From the NCBI GenBank assembly GCA_044348085.1, contig JBIKTM010000029.1, forward strand, positions 1 through 15,280: 15,280 bases of DNA. Direction: 5' to 3'. A model generated the notes under the pieces. It was not told the origin of the DNA. It made no database searches and saw nothing but the letters and a program-made list of their open reading frames with translations. Shown one piece after another: positions 7,122 to 14,567 of the stretch. The position numbers and the translations under genes are program-made. How positions within the stretch are numbered: position 1 is the first letter of the stretch; every line of letters starts with the position of its first letter. The DNA is from Verrucolacustris sp044348085 (GTDB taxonomy: Bacteria > Verrucomicrobiota > Verrucomicrobiia > Methylacidiphilales > Verrucolacustridaceae).

Positions 7122-8249
7122 ATGAAAAGTTCCACTTGTCTTATCGGAACGCTGAGTTGCTTTATTTTCGCCTCCTTGCCAAGTCGTGCCGAATCTGTCG
7201 CGCCAGCAACACCTGAAGCGGCGGCGGAGTGGGCGCGGACCCTGCCAATGAACGCGCGAATGCAGGCGTTGCGTGGAATTATAGAAGGCTGGGCTGAGAT
7301 GGATCCTGTTGCCGCGGCCATGTGGTCCAAAAATCTACGTGAGGATGAGGGGTGGGTTTTCTCGTCTATCGCTCGTGCTTGGGTGGTGAAAGATCCCCTG
7401 GCGGCTTCCTCTTGGGTTTTGGAGATGCCAGAGGGCCCTCAGAGGATCCAGTCTCTGGATAGCTTAGGGCAAGCTTGGGGGGCTAAGAGTCGGAGCGATG
7501 CAATGGCTTGGGCGGAGAAAATTCAATCTGAACCTGATCGACGGGCTGCATTAGGAGGGGTTCTTCAATCATGGGCGATGGAGGACTGTTCTCCTGCTCT
7601 TAAGTATGCTGAGGGACAAACTGACCAAAAAACTAAGGAAGAGCTTCTAGGTAAAGTTTTATATGGTTGGTGTTTTAGGGATCGGCCATCAGCGGAGAAG
7701 TGGGTGAAGGAACTACCCGAGGGAGAGTTTAAAAAAGCGATGGAGAATTCGATGAGCCGTGCACCCATAGTCCGACGAAGGGTAGGTAGCTCGGGCGCAA
7801 AGAGTAGGGAAGAAAAGATTAAGGTTGGGCAAGAGGCGCCGCTTTTTGAGGTAAAAACGGTGGATGGGAAAGAGATCAAACTGGCTGAATTTAAAGGAAA
7901 ATATGTTTTGTTAGATTTTTGGGCGACTTGGTGTGGGCCTTGTGTGGGGGAAACACCTAATCTAAAGGCTGTCTTCGAAAAATACGGTAAGAGGGAGGAT
8001 TTTGCGATGATCGGTCTATCTCTCGATAAGGAGGTAGAAAAGCCGATGACATATGCCAAGCAAAATGGTTGTGAGTGGGTTGATGGATTTCTTGGAGATT
8101 GGGGAAAGGATGAGGTGACAAAAAAATATGGAGTTACTGGAATTCCTTCGATTTGGTTGATTGATCCAGACGGAAAGGTCGTGGCAAGTCGTTTACGCGG
8201 GGATGGGATTATGCAGGCGGTTAGTTCTGCTTTGGATCAGAAGAAGTAA
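7122..8249 (+). CDS. Secreted TlpA/ResA-like thioredoxin with N-terminal Trp-rich repeats
   Basis: A 375-residue protein with three parts. Residues 1-23 look like a signal peptide with a hydrophobic core and an SRA-type cleavage site. Residues 32-205 form about five helical repeats of 30-32 residues; successive repeat tryptophans fall at W57, W87, W119, W151 and W183, and a pattern such as D-P-x-A-A-x-x-W recurs (61-68, 91-98). Residues 235-375 are a TlpA/ResA-type thioredoxin domain with WCGPC (270-274) and the cis-Pro loop GIPS (340-343). Such proteins reduce disulfides outside the cytoplasm, for example in apocytochrome c. The convergent neighbours are the cytochrome c maturation genes ccsA and resB, which supports a ResA-like role. 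The repeats resemble those I associate with Verrucomicrobia proteins and probably bind a partner. No Shine-Dalgarno is seen at the ATG. Its DNA looks more AT-rich than ccsA-resB (by eye). Confidence 0.88.
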   Translation: MKSSTCLIGTLSCFIFASLPSRAESVAPATPEAAAEWARTLPMNARMQALRGIIEGWAEMDPVAAAMWSKNLREDEGWVFSSIARAWVVKDPLAASSWVLEMPEGPQRIQSLDSLGQAWGAKSRSDAMAWAEKIQSEPDRRAALGGVLQSWAMEDCSPALKYAEGQTDQKTKEELLGKVLYGWCFRDRPSAEKWVKELPEGEFKKAMENSMSRAPIVRRRVGSSGAKSREEKIKVGQEAPLFEVKTVDGKEIKLAEFKGKYVLLDFWATWCGPCVGETPNLKAVFEKYGKREDFAMIGLSLDKEVEKPMTYAKQNGCEWVDGFLGDWGKDEVTKKYGVTGIPSIWLIDPDGKVVASRLRGDGIMQAVSSALDQKK

Positions 8250-9801
8250 CTGCACTTGGTCGACGGGCGAGGGCGAAGACCAGAAACGCAATTTCGACAA
8301 GGGCAAAAGCTCCGACATAGAGTTGCCCACCATTGCCGAAGCCGTAGCTGTGGAGGCCCTTGCCGAGGACGAAATTTACCCCGTACCAGGCCATGAGGAT
8401 GGTGAGGAACGAGGCGATGGATCCGACGGTGAGTCCGTATCCGCCCCACCAGCCGCCGAGTCGGCCGTGGAGGAGAATGATGTAGGCCATGAGGGCGATC
8501 AGGGCCCAAGTTTCCTTGGGATCCCAGTCCCAGAACCGACCCCAAGAGTAGTTGGCCCAGACGCCGCCCAGAATGACGCCGACGGCTAGCAGAAGAACAC
8601 CGATTTGAAGGCATCGGTACAGGTGAAGAACCCAAGAGTCATCGGCGGAGGGGAGTTTGTTGGAGCGAATCGAGCGGATTACAAGAAAGTGGGCCAAGGC
8701 AGTCGCCAAGGCAAAGGCGCCATAGCTAAGTGTGATGGTCAGGACGTGGGTTGTAAGCCAGAAGTTGCTTCGAAGAACAGGGACGAGGGGGTTGAGAGAG
8801 GGATCGAGAACGGCAGGCTGAAGATCGGAAGCGATGAGGGAGAGGATAATGACAGGGGAGGCAGCGAGGAGATAGACGGTGGAGTGGTGACGGGCGGTGA
8901 AAATGACAGCGAATAGACCTGCCCCGAAAGCAACCCAGAGAATACTTTCATACATGTTGGTTACAGGAGGTCGGCCTGCAATCCAGATACGAATGGCAAA
9001 TCCGATAACCAAAAGAGAAAGGCCGACCCAAGCCAAGAGAGTTCCGATCGATAGAAGGCGTGGATTTTTATTTTGGCCCACGGCAAGCAGGACAATGGAT
9101 GAGAGAAGCCAAGCGATCCAAGATAGGCGGAAGGGATGGAATTTTAGATAGGCGACTTCGATCTGGATTTTTGCCCGTGAAAAAGCCGAGCTGTTCTGTT
9201 TTTCGAGAAGTTCGGATAGTGGGATTGGAAGTTGGGGGGAGGACCACGGGGCGTTTTCAAGGGATGGGGTGGCGGGTGGGATGACACAAAGGGCATCTCC
9301 AGAAACAAGAGAGGAAAAAAGCCGGAGGCGGAGAGAAACGGTTTGCGCGGCGTTAGCGAGGTGAGGAATCTCTGCTTGGGGACCAGCGGACCGGGCGGTT
9401 TCAGCTTCGCGGGTGAGTTCTGCGAGTCGGGGTTGGGTAACTAGGAGGCGGGGAGAGAAGTGGCGGGTGGTAGGCGCGAGATTTAGTATTTTCCGAAGGG
9501 CGGGGTCTTCGACAAGGATGATGGGCTCATTTTCCCATCCGGCGGGTTTCTGCCAAAGGGAGAGGATGAGTTGTCGGGCGCCGACTTTGCCATGGTCAGG
9601 CAGAGAGATGGAGGTGCGACCTGTGAGGGATGCGGTGAGTTCTTGGGCAAAGGAGAGGAAGGGCTTGATCCTGCCCCGATGTTGAAGGACGAGAGTGTCG
9701 TAAGCAGAGTCATTTTCAGCCAGCGATGCTGGGTCTTTGGAAACAGCCAGAACCGAGGTCAGGCTGAGACCGAAAAAAAGTAGAGAGAGAAGTCGGATCA
9801 T
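8221..9801 (-). CDS. ccsA: Cytochrome c biogenesis protein CcsA (ResC), WWD-domain haem handling subunit
   Basis: A 526-residue membrane protein of system II cytochrome c maturation. CcsA presents haem for covalent attachment to apocytochrome c on the outer side of the membrane. The WWD motif is WANYSWGRFWDWDPKETW (415-432). Candidate haem-ligand histidines are H352 (TTHV, before the motif) and H484 (LHSYG, after it), with H445 (LLHGR) between. About eight hydrophobic segments lie between 224 and 511. The first 19 residues are a signal-like segment followed by about 200 soluble residues including GRIKP (43-47), an extension absent from short chloroplast-type CcsA but known in Bacteroidota and Planctomycetes-type proteins. 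It starts 3 bases after the resB stop, so the two are one operon. Its last 29 bases overlap the end of the convergent thioredoxin gene. Confidence 0.93.
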   Translation of the reverse strand: MIRLLSLLFFGLSLTSVLAVSKDPASLAENDSAYDTLVLQHRGRIKPFLSFAQELTASLTGRTSISLPDHGKVGARQLILSLWQKPAGWENEPIILVEDPALRKILNLAPTTRHFSPRLLVTQPRLAELTREAETARSAGPQAEIPHLANAAQTVSLRLRLFSSLVSGDALCVIPPATPSLENAPWSSPQLPIPLSELLEKQNSSAFSRAKIQIEVAYLKFHPFRLSWIAWLLSSIVLLAVGQNKNPRLLSIGTLLAWVGLSLLVIGFAIRIWIAGRPPVTNMYESILWVAFGAGLFAVIFTARHHSTVYLLAASPVIILSLIASDLQPAVLDPSLNPLVPVLRSNFWLTTHVLTITLSYGAFALATALAHFLVIRSIRSNKLPSADDSWVLHLYRCLQIGVLLLAVGVILGGVWANYSWGRFWDWDPKETWALIALMAYIILLHGRLGGWWGGYGLTVGSIASFLTILMAWYGVNFVLGKGLHSYGFGNGGQLYVGAFALVEIAFLVFALARRPSAVTSSDPKQN

Positions 9802-9804
9802 GGG

Positions 9805-11625
9805 TTAGGTGCGTGGGGTGGGTTCCCTACGAAGATAGAACATAGAGAAGATGCCCGCGACCATAAGAAGCGAGCCACTCCATTTTAAAAACCAGCCTGG
9901 GTCGTGAAGAACTTGCAGAGTGGTGCGGTTGAGGTTTTGAGGGTCCCAGCCTGCTTGGGAGAATTTGTAGGAGAGACCTGTGATTTGCGGCAAGAGACCT
10001 GGTGGATAGGTGGCGGGGTGGTTCATTTCTAGCTGAGCGGGGATTTCGAGTTTCTTTTTCTCGTCGGTGAAGGTGACTGAGGCGAGGAAGTTGGCGGGCT
10101 CATCGGTTCCGGGGTCGCGGGGAACATCAAAGGAGTCGAGACGGATGGAGAAGGGAAGATTTTGAAGCTCGAGTCCAAAGCCGATGCGGGAAGCGGCGCC
10201 TGCACTGGTCAGAACGGCGGAGGTGCCTGACGCGATCCAGCGAGCAGGGCCGATGGTTCCATCAGGGGAGCGGAGATGTGCGTGGAGGGCGGGGCGACCT
10301 GGGGTGGTCTCCTGTTTTTGGGAGGGAAAGGTGACTGTTTCGAGCCGTGCGTGAGGTTCAAATGAAACGAGGCGAACGGACCAACCTTTCCAGCCTGGGG
10401 AGAAGCTTTTGGAAAGTTGAACAGAGCCGCGGGTGGGTGGGGTGGAGGGGGATTCACCTAGAAATAGGAGGGAGTCAGTAGAGGGGCCTGGGGCAAGGGT
10501 GAGGCGGGCTGGATTGGTGTCGGGTAGGGAGCCCTCGAGCATGACGAGGACCGCGGGGTTGATGGGTTGATCGCCTTCTGTAGTAGGTTGCCCATCGCGC
10601 AGGATCATGTTGGGCCAGTATCGGGCTACGAGAATTTTTGTGCCTGAGAAGTCTTCGAGGGTACGGTTAAGAAGGTCGGTCAATCGGTAGATTTCGCCTG
10701 AACCGTCGGGGCGGAGGATTTCGAGTTCGAGGGGGTCACCCGAATTTCGGGAGCCTAGGAAAAAACGGAAACCGCTGGGATTGCCTGTGGTGTTGTGGAG
10801 GATGGGTTGAGCAGGGTCCCTTGCGAGAATCATCTGGGTCTCGCGGAATGTGGGTGTGACAGAGGGTTGGGAGGTGGAGGGAAGTTTAGGGAGAAATTCG
10901 ACCATTGCTTGGGGGCTTAGATTGGCTCGGGAATCAGACGGAGAATTAAGAATGAGTGAGAGGCGGATGGGTTCGGAGCCGAATGGGCCTGTCAATTCGA
11001 CGGTAATGCCTGGGTTGGGGGAAGCGGGGTCGGGCTTAAGATGGGTTTCCTCAATAGAGCGGGGGGTGTAACCGTCGATGACGAGTTGAACATCAGAGCT
11101 GGGAAGAGGTAGAAGGCGAGGTCGATCGGGTCGAGGGGTGCGAACTTCGGGGTCAAATGGGGTTGAGAAAAGTTGGCCTGTGGCGGGGCTTTCGACGGTC
11201 AGTCGGGGACGATCGAGGAGAACTTGGTTAGCGGGTGGGGCTCCGCGGGAAAGGTCGAGAGAACCTTCGAATCCGCGGGCACGACCGATGAGGGCGCCTG
11301 CGAGAAGAATGATGATGCCTGCGTGGGTGATCACGAATCCGATGTGGTGGCGTTGCCAAGGCCACCGGGTGAGGGTCGAGCTGATGAGGTTAAGGCAAAG
11401 AAGAACGAGCCATAGGTTGAACCAAGGGGATCCGTATACGTAAGCGCGCGCCACGCGGGAACTGAACCCGGACTCGAGAAGGGTGGCCGCGATACAAACT
11501 CCTGTGAGAGTGATGAGGAGAAGCATGGCCAGATGGAGAGATCCAAGTGCATAGATCGCCCGCATCATGGGAGGAAGAGAGCGGTGGGACTGGCTCTGTT
11601 CCTTTGGTAAAACGATTTCGGGCAT
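9805..11625 (-). CDS. resB: Cytochrome c biogenesis protein ResB (Ccs1/CcsB)
   Basis: A 606-residue partner of CcsA in system II haem ligation. The topology fits ResB: three N-terminal transmembrane segments (about 24-50, 65-84 and 95-113), a large extracytoplasmic domain (about 114-575) and a last transmembrane segment (about 578-598). H101 in VITHAG sits in the third segment, and H574 in LHDPGW precedes the last one; the QVLHDPGW stretch is characteristic of the family. The C-terminal part of the domain, around AGWDPQNLNRTTLQV (about 559-573), is also recognisable, while the middle is divergent. It is the first gene of the resB-ccsA operon, with its promoter expected in 11626-11753. The ATG at 11625 has no strong Shine-Dalgarno. 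Confidence 0.9.
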   Translation of the reverse strand: MPEIVLPKEQSQSHRSLPPMMRAIYALGSLHLAMLLLITLTGVCIAATLLESGFSSRVARAYVYGSPWFNLWLVLLCLNLISSTLTRWPWQRHHIGFVITHAGIIILLAGALIGRARGFEGSLDLSRGAPPANQVLLDRPRLTVESPATGQLFSTPFDPEVRTPRPDRPRLLPLPSSDVQLVIDGYTPRSIEETHLKPDPASPNPGITVELTGPFGSEPIRLSLILNSPSDSRANLSPQAMVEFLPKLPSTSQPSVTPTFRETQMILARDPAQPILHNTTGNPSGFRFFLGSRNSGDPLELEILRPDGSGEIYRLTDLLNRTLEDFSGTKILVARYWPNMILRDGQPTTEGDQPINPAVLVMLEGSLPDTNPARLTLAPGPSTDSLLFLGESPSTPPTRGSVQLSKSFSPGWKGWSVRLVSFEPHARLETVTFPSQKQETTPGRPALHAHLRSPDGTIGPARWIASGTSAVLTSAGAASRIGFGLELQNLPFSIRLDSFDVPRDPGTDEPANFLASVTFTDEKKKLEIPAQLEMNHPATYPPGLLPQITGLSYKFSQAGWDPQNLNRTTLQVLHDPGWFLKWSGSLLMVAGIFSMFYLRREPTPRT

Positions 11626-11753
11626 CTTTCGAGAATAGGAGGATCTGGGGCAAGAACAAGGAGGCCGGTTTTAGTCACAGGTTATTCTCCGAATCGAGTT
11701 TGGGGTCTTAAGAAGGATTGGTCGGGGAATCCGGGAAACGGGAGTATTGGATT

Positions 11754-12533
11754 ATGAGATCTATCGCTCTTTTGCTTTTGGGATGGATATCGGTCAGTTG
11801 GGCTGGGGATGAAATTCATCCTGTCCGATTGGATAAGAAATTTGGATATGTGGATCAAAGTGGCGCCGTGGTGGTAGAGGCAAAATTAGATTGGGCTTGG
11901 CCGTTTACGGAGGGGCGTGCTGGGGTTCGACAAGGAAGGAATTGGTATCTGATCAGCGAAACTTTTGAGCGAGTCGGCCAGCTTCGGTATGACTGGATTG
12001 GACCGTTCTGCGGAGGGCTAGCACCTGCACGCGAGGGAAAGCTTTGGGGGTTTATTGATCGAAATGGGGGGTGGATCGTAAAGCCCTACTATTCTGATGT
12101 ACGTCCTTTTCGGGGTGGAGTCGCGGCGGTGCAGTTGGGCGGGCAGCCTAGCTTGGTGGATAAAACGGATTTTTTCGAAGGAGTAAAAGGAGTGGATTTA
12201 GCTCCTCCTGTGGGGGATCGAATGGCTCCAGCGGCAGTGGGTGGGAAGTGGGGAGTGATTAGTGATCGGGGAAACTTTATTATCGAACCTAAATTTACGG
12301 ATTTGGGAGACGCACAGGAGGGATTCATTCCGGCGAAGCTTGAGACGTTGTGGGGATATGTAGATACCAAGGGCGAGTGGAAAATCCCTCCTCAATTTTT
12401 GAGTGCAAAAGGATTTCGTAGTGGGTGGGCGAAGGTGAGTGCGGTAAATGGAAAAGACGGATGGGTGAATTTCGAGGGAAAATTTGTGACAGTTCGACCC
12501 GCAGGAGATCTTGCGGCAGTCCACGCCCCCTAA
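11754..12533 (+). CDS. Secreted WG-repeat protein
   Basis: A 259-residue protein with a signal peptide (hydrophobic core 3-15, likely cleavage after SWA at 17) followed by WG repeats. Repeat cores are KKFGYVD (28-34), KLWGFID (96-102), GKWGVIS (164-170) and TLWGYVD (198-204), plus a degenerate KDGWVNF (234-240). They are followed by the usual hydrophobic strand and PxF/PYY turn (for example IVKPYY, IIEPKF, IPPQF). WG repeats are beta-rich and probably bind ligands or partners; the role of this protein is unknown. I chose the ATG at 11754 because GGAG lies 9 bases upstream and a signal peptide follows directly; a TTG at 11718 would add 12 residues ahead of the signal. It is divergent from resB and ends 4 bases from the convergent MBL hydrolase. 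Confidence 0.85.
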   Translation: MRSIALLLLGWISVSWAGDEIHPVRLDKKFGYVDQSGAVVVEAKLDWAWPFTEGRAGVRQGRNWYLISETFERVGQLRYDWIGPFCGGLAPAREGKLWGFIDRNGGWIVKPYYSDVRPFRGGVAAVQLGGQPSLVDKTDFFEGVKGVDLAPPVGDRMAPAAVGGKWGVISDRGNFIIEPKFTDLGDAQEGFIPAKLETLWGYVDTKGEWKIPPQFLSAKGFRSGWAKVSAVNGKDGWVNFEGKFVTVRPAGDLAAVHAP

Positions 12534-12537
12534 GAGG

Positions 12538-13404
12538 CTAAAGTTCTATGGTTTGCCCTTGTCGGGCAAAGGAGACAGGGATGCGGGATGCATGTGCGGA
12601 TTTCTGAAACTCTTTTTCCATGCTAGCCAGAGTCGAGTCGGAGTGGGTGGGGTCAAAGTGGGTAATCAAGAGACGGCGAGCGCGGGCGGCAACCGCTTCA
12701 CGCAGGCACAGTTCCGGAGTTCCATGGCCCCAACCGGTCCTGTTTTTGTATTCGGTTGGAGTGTACTGCCCGTCCGAGATGAGAAGATCGGTTTCTTGCG
12801 CGAGTTGTGTGAGGGGGTTTGGAGAAGAGGCGGGAGGCTCATGGTCGGTTGCAAAGACAAAGGAGCGTTTCTTTTCGGCCGTGACCCCATCAATTCGGTA
12901 GGCGAGGCAACCGCCCGGATGGGAGAGGGCGGCAGCCTGGATGAGGAGAGAATCCGGACCGGAGGCCAGTTTCAAGTCATGGTCGGGCTGAATTTCATGG
13001 AATGTGATCTGGGCGCGGAGTTGGGGGAATCCGGCGGGAAAGAAAGGTTCGCTTTGCTGGGCGTGAAGGGAGCGTTCGATCAGGTTTCCGGCGTGAGCAC
13101 CGGGAAGGCGGGGAGAATAGATAGTGATGTCGATTCCGTCATGAAATGCGGGAGCAAAAAAGGGAAATCCTTGAATGTGATCCCAATGGGAGTGGGTGAA
13201 AAGAAAAGTGAAGGAGCGGTGACCTTCCTGAGTCCAATTCAATCCGGCTTGGCGCAAGCCCGAACCTGCATCGATGACGAGAAGGTTGTCTTTGCCCCAG
13301 GCGAGACTGAGGCACGTGGTGTCCCCGCCAAATTCATGCGTTGGAATTGCAGGAGTGGATGGGGTAGGGATGCTCCCGCGAGTACCCCAGAAGTGTAGCT
13401 TCAT
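12538..13404 (-). CDS. MBL fold metallo-hydrolase, GTRGSIP type
   Basis: A 288-residue cytoplasmic MBL-fold hydrolase. It opens with MKLHFWGTRGSIPTP and EFGGDTTC (24-31), the signature start of a group often annotated as phosphodiesterase-like or RNase Z-like MBL proteins. All metal ligands look intact: THSHWDH (70-76; H71, H73, D75, H76), H162 (LSHPGG), D187 (ATDHE) and H249 (ITHFDPTHSD), plus GWGHGTPE (224-231). The start at 13404 is supported by an AGGA-containing purine stretch just upstream and by family alignment; an upstream in-frame ATG at 13515 would run deep into the preceding gene. Its ATG overlaps the TGA of the HATPase gene (ATGA at 13404-13401), implying translational coupling. 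The substrate is unknown; cyclic nucleotide or phosphodiester hydrolysis is possible. Confidence 0.9.
   Translation of the reverse strand: MKLHFWGTRGSIPTPSTPAIPTHEFGGDTTCLSLAWGKDNLLVIDAGSGLRQAGLNWTQEGHRSFTFLFTHSHWDHIQGFPFFAPAFHDGIDITIYSPRLPGAHAGNLIERSLHAQQSEPFFPAGFPQLRAQITFHEIQPDHDLKLASGPDSLLIQAAALSHPGGCLAYRIDGVTAEKKRSFVFATDHEPPASSPNPLTQLAQETDLLISDGQYTPTEYKNRTGWGHGTPELCLREAVAARARRLLITHFDPTHSDSTLASMEKEFQKSAHASRIPVSFARQGQTIEL
12552..12570. repeat. Perfect 7-bp inverted repeat at convergent gene ends
   Basis: TTTGCCC (12552-12558) and GGGCAAA (12564-12570) pair perfectly around a 5-base loop. The repeat lies inside the last codons of the MBL gene and 18 bases past the stop of the WG-repeat gene. 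It could help end the plus-strand transcript, but no T-run follows on either strand. Confidence 0.4.
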
Positions 13405-13835
13405 CTTTTTCCTTTCTGGATGGGAAGGTGACAGGCCAGAAGCAGGATGTTTTTGTTCCCGACTCTGCGGCGTTCGATCCGTTGAAATCCGTTTTGCATC
13501 ATCAAGGTGCCCCATCCCCCCATTCCTAGCTCACCCGCTTTACGACCGGTACCATGTTCGAGATTGAAAGTTTTTCCATGATCCGAGATCTCAAAAATAA
13601 GTTCTTCCTTGGAAAGCCGGATTTCTAAGTGAACGGGGCCAGGGCGACTTCCATAGGAGTGTAGGTGAATGTTGGCGAGTGCCTCGTCGACCCCACTAAG
13701 AATTTTTCCAGAATCAAGGTGGTTGAAGCCCGAGTAAAGGGCCCATCGTTCCGCCAGATCGCGCAAGCCATGTAGCCGAGGAGGCGCGAGTTCAATATCG
13801 ATCAAGGATTCGGGGGCTGAAGAGGCCTCAGGCAC
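13401..13835 (-). CDS. RsbW-like anti-sigma/serine kinase ATPase (HATPase_c_2 type)
   Basis: About 144 residues with the histidine-kinase-type ATP-binding fold of RsbW/SpoIIAB regulators, which phosphorylate anti-anti-sigma factors or bind sigma factors. The N box is DEALANIHLHSYG (50-62; E51, N55), the G1 box is ISDHGKTF (83-90; D85, G87) and a glycine-rich GELGMGGWG lid region is at 101-109. There is no transmembrane or phosphoacceptor domain. The open frame continues far upstream but only over the MCE gene, so I take the GTG at 13835, 10 bases after the MCE stop; a TTG at 13805 is another option. No STAS, PP2C phosphatase or sigma factor is visible nearby, so its partner is unknown. The TGA overlaps the ATG of the MBL gene. 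Confidence 0.8.
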   Translation of the reverse strand: MPEASSAPESLIDIELAPPRLHGLRDLAERWALYSGFNHLDSGKILSGVDEALANIHLHSYGSRPGPVHLEIRLSKEELIFEISDHGKTFNLEHGTGRKAGELGMGGWGTLMMQNGFQRIERRRVGNKNILLLACHLPIQKGKR

Positions 13836-13845
13836 TGGGACACCG

Positions 13846-14550
13846 TTAATCGTTGGGGATCGGTCCGGGAACGACTTTGTCAGTCTTAAGGATGCTCTCT
13901 TCCGATGGGAGGCGGGGAACAGGGCCACCCCAAAGGAGGCGCCAAGGCTTGCGTGCGACGGTTCCCATGAAAGTTTTGGCATAGGTCGCGACCACCTTAA
14001 AGTTCTCGAGAACATTTTTGAGATCCAAGATGGCCTGACTGATGGCAGAATCATTTTTTGTAAGGAGCTGGTTCACGTCGTCGAGGAGTTCTTTACCAGA
14101 AGCCAGGACTTCATCCAGATTGGCGGAGTGTTTGGAGTACAATATCGTTCCTGGGGGGAGAGGGGGGCTAATTACGGGGCCCGGGTTGAGATTGAGATAT
14201 TTTTCAGCAAGTACTGTATCGGAAATCACCGACGCAGTTGTTCCGACGCGAAGAATCGGGAGGGGGTGACGAATTTCGACGACGACCCGAATTGAGCATC
14301 CCGGGGATTCCTTGGTGCGCTCTTCATCCGTCAGTGGGCGGAGGGAACGGATCCGGCCGGCAATTGTGCCTGCATATCGAACCTGGGCCTGGCGATCGAG
14401 TCCGACTGCGCTCGGAAGATCGATGGTCAACAGGGCTTTGGGGCGGTCGAGATCGGTCCCGGAGATAGCCAAGGAGAGGGCGCCCAAGAGCACTAAGCTG
14501 CAGAGAATGACTGCTGCAGCGATGAGGAAGTCGGAACGCACTTTTTTCAT
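13846..14550 (-). CDS. mlaD: MCE/MlaD family lipid-transport substrate-binding protein
   Basis: A 234-residue protein anchored by one N-terminal transmembrane helix (about 8-30) with its bulk in the periplasm. The MCE domain spans about 38-124, with recognisable VRYAGTIAGRIRSL (57-70) and TASVISDTVLAEKYLNL (105-121). A helical C-terminal part (about 142-196) and a Pro-rich tail (KPWRLLWGG at 201-209) follow. MCE proteins form hexamers that carry phospholipids or other lipids between inner and outer membrane with an MlaE-type permease and MlaF-type ATPase. It starts 17 bases after the MlaF-like gene. It is longer than E. coli MlaD (about 183 residues) because of the C-terminal helix. The exact lipid is unknown. 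Confidence 0.9.
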   Translation of the reverse strand: MKKVRSDFLIAAAVILCSLVLLGALSLAISGTDLDRPKALLTIDLPSAVGLDRQAQVRYAGTIAGRIRSLRPLTDEERTKESPGCSIRVVVEIRHPLPILRVGTTASVISDTVLAEKYLNLNPGPVISPPLPPGTILYSKHSANLDEVLASGKELLDDVNQLLTKNDSAISQAILDLKNVLENFKVVATYAKTFMGTVARKPWRLLWGGPVPRLPSEESILKTDKVVPGPIPND

Positions 14551-14567
14551 AATGACAGACTATCTAT

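Noticed and set aside
8605..9713. Several plus- and minus-strand frames within ccsA
   Set aside because: They are antisense or out-of-frame to a gene with a clear WWD motif and a regular transmembrane pattern.
12511..13398. 295-residue plus-strand reading frame
   Set aside because: It lies opposite the MBL hydrolase, whose metal ligands are all intact and well ordered; the translation shows no domain and begins inside the WG-repeat gene.
13405..13515. 37-residue N-terminal extension of the GTRGSIP-type MBL protein
   Set aside because: It overlaps the HATPase C-terminus, while the ATG at 13404 has an AGGA site and begins exactly at the family's first strand.
13836..14054. 5' extension of the HATPase reading frame
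   Set aside because: The extra codons fully overlap the well-supported MCE gene in another frame, and the HATPase fold is complete without them.
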